Program-made: the position numbers and the translations under genes
Notes under the pieces: generated by a model
The model's database searches: none
Seen by the model: only the letters and a program-made list of their open reading frames with translations
What the model was told of the DNA's origin: nothing
Source: an uncultured Bacteroidales bacterium
GTDB lineage: Bacteria; Bacteroidota; Bacteroidia; Bacteroidales; UBA932
DNA length: 14,952 nucleotides
Assembly: GCA_937906795.1 (NCBI GenBank)
Contig: CALCUQ010000276.1
Coordinates: forward strand, 1-14,952
Direction: 5' to 3'
Part shown: positions 7,903 to 13,683 of the stretch, piece by piece
Layout: every line of letters begins with the position of its first letter
How positions within the stretch are numbered: the stretch's first letter is position 1

Positions 7903-8844
7903 TTAGTTATGAAGTGTACCTGTATTTACTACCGGTTGTGCTGCCTCATCTGCACATAATACAACCAACAGGTTGCTGACCATTGCAGCTTTGCGCTCTT
8001 CATCCAGCTCCACAACATCTTCTGTAGACAATCTCTCCAATGCTATTTTTACCATTGATACTGCACCCTCAACAATTTTCTCTCTTGCAGAGATAATTGC
8101 GTCTGCCTGTTGTCGGCGAAGCATTGCTGCAGCAATTTCTGGGGCATATGCCAAATAGTTAAGACGTGCCTCCATTACCTCAATACCAGCCATAGATAGA
8201 CGGGCATTAAGCTCCTCTTTTAGTTTCTCATTTATCTCATCTCCGCCAGATCTAAGGGTTATTTCATCGTCAGAATTGTTTGAGTTTTCGTCATATGTAT
8301 ACATTCCTGCAACTTGTCGGAGAGCAGAATCACTTTGAACAGCCACAAAATTCTCAAGAACATTCATTCTTGTGTTTGCAGTTTGTCCTACAACTTCTGG
8401 AGAATCAATCTCAAATACAGCTTTATAAGCTCCGTCTGACTGTATTTTCCATACCAGAACAAGACCAATAAGAATTGGATTACCTGCCTTATCATTTACT
8501 TTTATAGGATTAACATTTAAGTTTCTTGCTCTAAGAGAGAGTTTCTTTGCACTCATAAAAGGGTTTACCCACCAGAATCCTGTATCATAAAATGTTCCTC
8601 TGTAGTTTCCAAAAAACAAAAGGACACGTGCCTCGTTTGGCTCAAGCATAATAAAACCGCATGCCATAATTATTGCCAGAACCATACAGCCCAAAGCCCC
8701 CAAAAGAAAATATCCATTGAATTCCTCGGCTTGTGCAAGAAGGACAAAATTCCAGATAGAGCATCCTAATAAAAGCAAGTTTAGAAGTAGAGCTACAAAT
8801 CCATTTAACTTCCAGCCCTCATAAGTGTAATTACCATTTTTCAT
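7903..8844 (-). CDS. SPFH/band-7 (stomatin/prohibitin-like) membrane protein
   Basis: This is a 313-aa protein with two N-terminal membrane segments (about residues 14-36 and 44-66). Next comes the SPFH opening LEPNEARVLLFFGNYRGT (68-84) and GFWWVNPF (89-96). A helical, charged C-terminal part includes RRQQADAIISAREKIVEGAV, typical of the coiled region that drives oligomerisation. Members form large rings or scaffolds in the inner membrane and often regulate proteases or membrane microdomains. The substrate here is unknown. The gene starts at ATG 8844, about 48 bases after the expected transcription start of a well-matched promoter, and is followed by the small RHH gene. It is divergent from the TonB receptor. 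Confidence 0.92.
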   Translation of the reverse strand: MKNGNYTYEGWKLNGFVALLLNLLLLGCSIWNFVLLAQAEEFNGYFLLGALGCMVLAIIMACGFIMLEPNEARVLLFFGNYRGTFYDTGFWWVNPFMSAKKLSLRARNLNVNPIKVNDKAGNPILIGLVLVWKIQSDGAYKAVFEIDSPEVVGQTANTRMNVLENFVAVQSDSALRQVAGMYTYDENSNNSDDEITLRSGGDEINEKLKEELNARLSMAGIEVMEARLNYLAYAPEIAAAMLRRQQADAIISAREKIVEGAVSMVKIALERLSTEDVVELDEERKAAMVSNLLVVLCADEAAQPVVNTGTLHN

Positions 8845-8875
8845 ACTGCAAAATTATTAAATTGACCAATGCTTT

Positions 8876-8896
8876 ATTTTGATATCATTTTGATAT
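8876..8896 (-). promoter_or_regulatory. Tandem 10-base direct repeat with 11-base period at the SPFH transcription start (candidate operator)
   Basis: On the plus strand, ATTTTGATAT occurs at 8876-8885 and again at 8887-8896, exactly 11 bases apart. The pair begins two bases after the -7 element of the SPFH promoter and covers the expected start site. Ribbon-helix-helix dimers of the Arc class bind adjacent sub-sites about one helical turn apart. The repeat is therefore a reasonable operator for the RHH protein encoded in the same unit. The repeat and its position are seen; the binding partner is inferred. Chance is possible in AT-rich DNA. Confidence 0.45.
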
Positions 8897-8898
8897 TA

Positions 8899-8929
8899 CA
8901 AATATAGAGATAAATATATAATATACAAG
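8899..8929 (-). promoter_or_regulatory. Predicted Bacteroidetes-type promoter for the SPFH-RHH unit
   Basis: Read on the minus strand, CTTG (8929-8926) is followed by 19 bases and then TATATTTG (8906-8899). This matches the -7 element TAnnTTTG exactly and the -33 element TTTG in three of four positions, at the consensus spacing. Transcription should start near 8892, giving an untranslated leader of about 48 bases. The start point is inferred. Confidence 0.75.
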
Positions 8930-8963
8930 TAAAAGAACTAAAAAAAACACTCATAACAAATGT

Positions 8964-8981
8964 ATACCTTAAATTAGGTAT
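8964..8981. promoter_or_regulatory. Inverted repeat between the divergent promoters (candidate regulator site)
   Basis: ATACCT (8964-8969), a six-base spacer, and AGGTAT (8976-8981) form a perfect six-base dyad. It lies about 25 bases upstream of the TonB receptor -33 element and about 35 bases upstream of the SPFH -33 element, a place where an activator or shared regulator could bind. There is no U-tract, so it does not look like a terminator. No specific regulator family is recognised. Confidence 0.35.
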
Positions 8982-9006
8982 TTTTAATTTTTGAGATTTT
9001 TGGGCT

Positions 9007-9037
9007 TTTGATGTTTTGAAAGTTAAATATATCTTTG
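9007..9037 (+). promoter_or_regulatory. Predicted Bacteroidetes-type promoter of the TonB receptor
   Basis: TTTG (9007-9010), 19 bases, then TATCTTTG (9030-9037) match both elements of the Bacteroidetes primary sigma-factor promoter (TTTG, 19-21 bases, TAnnTTTG). Transcription should begin near 9044, so the leader before ATG 9071 is about 27 bases. The match also argues against a longer protein starting at TTG 9035, because that codon lies inside the promoter. Confidence 0.82.
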
Positions 9038-9070
9038 CTGCCCAAAATCAAAAATGTACCACTAATTAAA

Positions 9071-11356
9071 ATGAAAAAGTTATTAATTCTAATAACAGCT
9101 GTTATCCTTTCAAATGCATTATATGCAACCAATTTGCCCCAAACTGAGGCAAGTATTCACGGACATGTTCTCAGTAAAACTACTGGTGAACATCTGACAT
9201 TTGTTGTCATTTCATTACAAGGAACAACAATAGCAACCACCACTGGCGACCAGGGGCACTACTTTATGGAGCACCTTCCAACCGGTAAGTTTGTTGTTCA
9301 GGCTTCTTTAATGGGCTACAAAACAGTATCCAAACAAATAGAAATTGTGGATGGAGTTGCTCTGGAAGTAAATTTCTATATGGAAGAAGACAATATATTG
9401 CTTGATGGAATAGTTGTTTCTGCAAACAGAAGCGAAACTACAAGAAAGATGGCTCCTACCCTTGTTAATGTAATTGGCATGGAGACTTTTGACAAAGTTA
9501 ATGCCTCTACAGTTTCTGGTGGTTTGAATTTCCAGCCTGGCGTAAGGGTAGAAAACAATTGCCAGAACTGCAGTTACCAACAAGTGAGAATCAATGGTCT
9601 TGATGGTCCGTATACTCAGATTTTAATTGATTCACGTCCTGTTTTTAGTGCACTTGCCGGTGTATATGGGATTGAGCAATTACCTGCAAATATGATTGAC
9701 AGAGTTGAGGTTATGAGGGGTGGAGGATCTGCGTTGTTTGGTTCTTCTGCAATTGCCGGCACTATCAACATTATTACAAAGGAACCAGTAAGAAATTCAG
9801 CTTCAATATCACATACACTCACAAACATTAATGGTAAAGGTGCTTTTGACAACAATACTTCCCTTAATGCTTCTTTGGTAACAGATGACAATAAAATGGG
9901 CATTGCTGTTTTTGGGCAGAATCACCAGAAAGATGGATATGACCACAATGGTGATGGTTTTACTGAACTTACAGAGCTAAGCAGTCAGACCATTGGCATG
10001 AGGGGATATATTAAAACTGGAAACTATAGTAAACTTACTGCTGAGTACCACCATTTGCAAGAGTACAGAAGAGGTGGAGACAGTCTGGAACTTCCCCCTC
10101 ACGAGGTTATGATTGCAGAACAGGTAAGACATAGTATAAATACTGCCTCTTTAAAATATGACTGGTTTGCACCTAACCAAAAACACCATTTAAGCGCTTT
10201 TGCATCTTTGCAACATATAGACAGAGAGAGTTATTATGGCGCAGGAAAGGATCCTAATGCCTACGGGCAAACCAACGACCTCACCTGGGTTATTGGTAGC
10301 CAATATGTATACAAAATGGATGATTGTCTTTTTATGCCATCTGATCTTACTGTAGGAATTGAATACAACCAGGATCACTTGGAGGACAATATGTGGGGAT
10401 ATAACCGTGTAACCGACCAAATGGTTAGAATTGGAAGCTTATATTTTCAGAATGAATGGAAAAATGAGAAATGGAGTTTCCTGATTGGTGGACGTCTTGA
10501 CAAACACAACTTGATAGACGGAATTATTTTTAGTCCACGTGCAAATCTTAGATTTAATCCTACAAAAAACATAAATCTTAGAGCAAGTTACTCATACGGA
10601 TTCCGTGCTCCTCAAGCTTTTGATGAGGATCTTCATATAGATAATGTTGGAGGAACTGTTTCAATGATTCGCCTTGCAGATGATCTTAAGGTTGAAAAAT
10701 CACAAAGTTTCAGTTTGTCGGCCGACATGTATAAAAACTGGGGCTCTTGGCAGGGAAATTTATGCGTAGAAGGTTTCTACACAGATTTGTCAGATGTTTT
10801 TGCTCTAACAGAAGTTGGTGTTGAAAATGGGGTTCTTATTAAAGAGAGAAGAAATGAATCTGGTGCAAGAGTTTATGGTGGTAACATTGAAGGAAAGATT
10901 GCTTACAAGAACTTATGGCAAATGCAGGCTGGTGTAACAATACAATCTTCAAACTATAAAGAAGCTCACGCTTGGGCAGATGATGTTGAGGCGGTTAAAC
11001 AGATGTTCCGCACTCCAGACTTCTACGGATATTTTGTAACATCTTACAATCCGTTAAAACAACTTATGCTAGCTCTAAGCGGTACTTACACAGGAAGCAT
11101 GCTTGTTGAACACCATGCCGGATACATTAGCCAAAACCGCACAGAAGAGACACCTGGTTTCTTTGACATGAACTTTAAAGCAGCTTATGATTTTAGCATT
11201 TACAAGCATATAAAGCTTCAGCTGAATGCCGGTGTCCAAAATATATTCAATGCTTATCAGGATGATTTTGACAAAGGAGCAGACCGAGACTCGGGATACA
11301 TTTATGGTCCTTCATCTCCAAGATGTTTCTACTTTGGTATAAAACTAAGCTACTAA
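9071..11356 (+). CDS. TonB-dependent outer membrane receptor with carboxypeptidase-regulatory-like domain
   Basis: This 761-aa protein starts at ATG 9071, which gives a signal peptide (MKKLLILITAVILSNALYA). Residues about 28-105 are a CarboxypepD_reg-like beta domain (IHGHVLSKTTGEHL to LMGYKTVSKQIEI). The plug domain follows at about 125-240, with QVRINGLDGPYTQILIDSRP and IDRVEVMRGGGSALFGSSA. The rest is a beta-barrel ending in FYFGIKLSY. It takes up a ligand across the outer membrane using TonB energy. The type is the FepA/CirA/BtuB-like receptor rather than SusC, since the length is short and no SusD gene adjoins. Iron, heme or a corrinoid are the likely substrates, but nothing here decides. 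The plug has a CQNC motif at C164-C167. The gene has its own promoter and terminator. Confidence 0.93.
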   Translation: MKKLLILITAVILSNALYATNLPQTEASIHGHVLSKTTGEHLTFVVISLQGTTIATTTGDQGHYFMEHLPTGKFVVQASLMGYKTVSKQIEIVDGVALEVNFYMEEDNILLDGIVVSANRSETTRKMAPTLVNVIGMETFDKVNASTVSGGLNFQPGVRVENNCQNCSYQQVRINGLDGPYTQILIDSRPVFSALAGVYGIEQLPANMIDRVEVMRGGGSALFGSSAIAGTINIITKEPVRNSASISHTLTNINGKGAFDNNTSLNASLVTDDNKMGIAVFGQNHQKDGYDHNGDGFTELTELSSQTIGMRGYIKTGNYSKLTAEYHHLQEYRRGGDSLELPPHEVMIAEQVRHSINTASLKYDWFAPNQKHHLSAFASLQHIDRESYYGAGKDPNAYGQTNDLTWVIGSQYVYKMDDCLFMPSDLTVGIEYNQDHLEDNMWGYNRVTDQMVRIGSLYFQNEWKNEKWSFLIGGRLDKHNLIDGIIFSPRANLRFNPTKNINLRASYSYGFRAPQAFDEDLHIDNVGGTVSMIRLADDLKVEKSQSFSLSADMYKNWGSWQGNLCVEGFYTDLSDVFALTEVGVENGVLIKERRNESGARVYGGNIEGKIAYKNLWQMQAGVTIQSSNYKEAHAWADDVEAVKQMFRTPDFYGYFVTSYNPLKQLMLALSGTYTGSMLVEHHAGYISQNRTEETPGFFDMNFKAAYDFSIYKHIKLQLNAGVQNIFNAYQDDFDKGADRDSGYIYGPSSPRCFYFGIKLSY

Positions 11357-11373
11357 TACACTCTATAAAATAT

Positions 11374-11409
11374 ATAAGGCTGGGTCACATCATAATGACC
11401 CAGCCTTAT
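11374..11409. terminator. Bidirectional intrinsic terminator between convergent genes
   Basis: A perfect 14-bp stem (ATAAGGCTGGGTCA at 11374-11387 pairing with 11396-11409) encloses an eight-base loop. T-rich sequence follows in both directions (TTATTGTTTT on the plus strand, ATATATTTTATAG on the minus strand). It sits 17 bases after the TonB receptor stop and 19 bases beyond the desulfoferrodoxin stop, so it can end both transcripts. Confidence 0.9.
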
Positions 11410-11428
11410 TGTTTTGATCAAATGATTT

Positions 11429-11803
11429 CTATAACTCAGTTTTCCATAAACCATGAAGATTGCAGTACTCATATACTGCTACTACTTTCTCTTCTCCAAC
11501 AGTTACCACTGCCTCTGGTTTATCTGTAAGGTTAACATACATTCCGCCCTTATCTGTCTCAACATAAATAAAAGCAATATGATGCTCTGGGAGCATTGGA
11601 TGAGCAACACTGCCAACCTCTACCTTAATTTTTCCACCATCTAATTTAGTTACAACTGGAACATGTTTTTCTCCACTTGCATCCTCTGTATTTGGTATCA
11701 ATTCCTCCATTTTTTTGCCACAGCAAAACATAGGAACTGTACTATCAACAAGTTTAACAGCTACATTTCCGCATGTTAAACATTTAAAAAATTTAACTGC
11801 CAT
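11429..11803 (-). CDS. dfx: Desulfoferrodoxin (class I superoxide reductase)
   Basis: This 124-aa protein reduces superoxide to hydrogen peroxide in the cytoplasm without making oxygen, the usual superoxide defence of anaerobes. The N-terminal desulforedoxin-like centre I has the four cysteines C8, C11, C27 and C28 (CLTCGN and CCGKKME). The catalytic centre II has its full ligand set: H47, H68, H74, C114 and H117, with the gating E45-K46 in GEKHVPV and the signature YCNLHGLWK. Length and residues match a complete two-centre family member. It lies 26 bases after the NifX-like gene on the same strand and is the last gene of that run, closed by the hairpin terminator. A rubredoxin or similar partner for electron supply is not in the window. 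Confidence 0.96.
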   Translation of the reverse strand: MAVKFFKCLTCGNVAVKLVDSTVPMFCCGKKMEELIPNTEDASGEKHVPVVTKLDGGKIKVEVGSVAHPMLPEHHIAFIYVETDKGGMYVNLTDKPEAVVTVGEEKVVAVYEYCNLHGLWKTEL

Positions 11804-11829
11804 AGAACTGAATTTTTTAAGTTATACAT

Positions 11830-12186
11830 TTAATGATTGCCACACTCGTGTGCGTGACAACCTTGTCCTGAATCCAACACAAAACCTGCAAGATAAGCTT
11901 TTACAACAGTCTCTATTTCTCCGTGACAACCTCTAATCACTTTGATTCCTGCACCTTCAAGCTTATTCTTTGCACCATCACCCATATTACCGGCCAACAT
12001 TACGGTTACCCCCATTTGAGCCAAAGTATCTGCTACTCCAGATTTGCATCCACACCCCTGAGGAGATTCCATTCTTTGGGTTTGAACCACTTTCTTTTCC
12101 TCAACAGTAAATATCATATAATGGTCGCAATGGCCAAAATGATCATCAATATAACCATCTCTTGCCGGTACTGCTATTTTATTCAT
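11830..12186 (-). CDS. NifX/NifB-like metal-cluster-binding protein (Nitro_FeMo-Co domain)
   Basis: This 118-aa protein has the dinitrogenase iron-molybdenum cofactor fold: NKIAVPARDG at the start, DDHFGHCDHYMIF at 14-26, a GVADTLAQMGVTVMLAG helix-strand unit and a last helix ETVVKAYLAG at 92-101. It is rich in possible metal ligands: C20, C45, C47, C87, C110 and C115 plus several His residues, including a CHAHECGNH tail. Stand-alone family members bind Fe-S or Fe-Mo clusters, and many occur in anaerobes that do not fix nitrogen. No nif gene is seen here, so a role in cluster storage or repair is inferred. It lies 11 bases after the serine hydrolase gene and 26 before dfx. Confidence 0.88.
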   Translation of the reverse strand: MNKIAVPARDGYIDDHFGHCDHYMIFTVEEKKVVQTQRMESPQGCGCKSGVADTLAQMGVTVMLAGNMGDGAKNKLEGAGIKVIRGCHGEIETVVKAYLAGFVLDSGQGCHAHECGNH

Positions 12187-12197
12187 AATACTGATTA

Positions 12198-13664
12198 TTA
12201 TTTATACATTTCTTGGAAATCATCAAGAAGATACCACATCTCATCATCTATGCTTTGGTTATAGCTTCTTGAGTTACACAAAATAACACCATTTACATTG
12301 CTCTTGCTTCTTGCCCATATAGTACATACACCCGCCAATGTACCGCCATGGAAATTCTCCCAGTTAGGGAAATCTGTATATTTACATCTCCAGCCTAAAG
12401 CATATTTCTGATATGGATTTCCAGAGGTATTGAACATTTGTTGAGGCTCATACATTTCATCCAAAGTCTCTTTCTTAAAGATATCTGCCACTTTAGTACC
12501 ATAATCAATATGAGCCATCAGTTTCATCAATGCAGTAGGAGTTGCAATAATACCACCTGCACCAATACCATTCTCTACATCATTACCATATGCATTCTTG
12601 CCGTCTTGGCCATAATATGTCACCTCTTTTCCAATCTTTTGGCTCTCACTGTTCTTACCACCATAAATATCGCTGATTCCTATAGGAGTATAGATATCTT
12701 CTTTTAAGTATTGCTCAAAAGATTTACCTGAAACTACCTCTACAACCATTGAAAGGATACCAAAGTTTGAATTGTTGTAAGAATAAGTATGACCAGGAGT
12801 ATAAGCTACTGTCTCGTTATCAACAAGAGTCTGAATTCTCTCATCCAAAGTTTTGTTATAATAGATAGATTTTGAAGGGAAAATACAATCTACACTATAA
12901 CCGCTGGTGTGAGACAACAAATGTTTGACAGTAATGCTCTTTGCAGCAGAACTCATATCATTACCATATTTGCTAAGAATACCTTTCTCTCCAAATACAG
13001 TATCATCCAAATCAAGTTTACCAGCCTCATACAAAGACATGATTGCAATAGCAGTATGTTGTTTTGACATACTTGCCAGTCTGAACAAGTGATCAACTGT
13101 TGCTCTCTCCTCTTTAGCTTTATCTGCCCAGCCAAAAGCAGCTCTGTAAACAATCTCCTCATTTTTGCTCAATGCAATAGAAACACCTGGCAAATCATGT
13201 TTTATCATAAAGTTATACACTCTGTTATCAACAGACGGATTACCTGCTTTAGCCAAAACTGTATATGTTTTTGTATCACCAGACTCAGATTTTACTGTAA
13301 TCTTAACTGTTTTGCTAAAGTCTACAGCTGTAGGGTTTTTATGATCATAAGTAGCGTTGTTTATTAACACAGTAGCTTTGTCATGAACATTGATTGTTGG
13401 AACCAATGCTGTCATATTTGCATCTTCCTGTACAGTAATGTAAACTGTTGTTCCGTTGTTTACAGGTTTGTAGTCTGTAGTGAATGTTGCATTCTTTGCT
13501 TTTGTAAAAGAGAAACTATGCATAGAATTGTCTTTAGACAAAACCGGCTGCTCATCTGGTTTGTTTGAGCCACCATTGTCACCAGAATCATCTTTAGAAC
13601 AAGCAACAACCAAAAGGCTGAATGCCATTAAAAGAAGTAAATGTTTTAGATTGAATTGTTTCAT
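12198..13664 (-). CDS. Lipoprotein with DUF5018-like N-terminal module and serine beta-lactamase/PBP-type hydrolase domain
   Basis: This 488-aa predicted lipoprotein has lipobox VVAC with Cys at residue 22, followed by SKDDSGD. That acidic stretch resembles the Bacteroidetes surface-export signal, so exposure on the cell surface is likely. Residues about 45-138 resemble the DUF5018 beta-sandwich (NGTTVYITVQEDANMTALVP, AVDFSKTVKITVKSESGD). Residues about 145-480 are a beta-lactamase-like domain of the class C/esterase/D-peptidase group (PF00144). The three active-site motifs are present: S198-x-x-K201 (SMSK), Y296-N-N298 and H439-G-G441. Substrate is unknown: peptidoglycan stems, esters or D-peptides are all possible, and beta-lactam resistance should not be assumed. 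The gene starts 19 bases after the interrupted transporter gene. Confidence 0.9.
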   Translation of the reverse strand: MKQFNLKHLLLLMAFSLLVVACSKDDSGDNGGSNKPDEQPVLSKDNSMHSFSFTKAKNATFTTDYKPVNNGTTVYITVQEDANMTALVPTINVHDKATVLINNATYDHKNPTAVDFSKTVKITVKSESGDTKTYTVLAKAGNPSVDNRVYNFMIKHDLPGVSIALSKNEEIVYRAAFGWADKAKEERATVDHLFRLASMSKQHTAIAIMSLYEAGKLDLDDTVFGEKGILSKYGNDMSSAAKSITVKHLLSHTSGYSVDCIFPSKSIYYNKTLDERIQTLVDNETVAYTPGHTYSYNNSNFGILSMVVEVVSGKSFEQYLKEDIYTPIGISDIYGGKNSESQKIGKEVTYYGQDGKNAYGNDVENGIGAGGIIATPTALMKLMAHIDYGTKVADIFKKETLDEMYEPQQMFNTSGNPYQKYALGWRCKYTDFPNWENFHGGTLAGVCTIWARSKSNVNGVILCNSRSYNQSIDDEMWYLLDDFQEMYK

Positions 13665-13683
13665 TTTATAATTGGGTTTTACA

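Noticed and set aside
9035..9070. A TTG start at 9035 that would lengthen the TonB receptor by 12 residues.
   Set aside because: The codon lies inside the predicted -7 element and before the expected transcription start. ATG 9071 gives a clean signal peptide.
11830..12186. NifX-like gene as a sign of nitrogen fixation.
   Set aside because: No nitrogenase or cofactor-assembly genes are visible, and stand-alone family members are widespread in non-fixing anaerobes.
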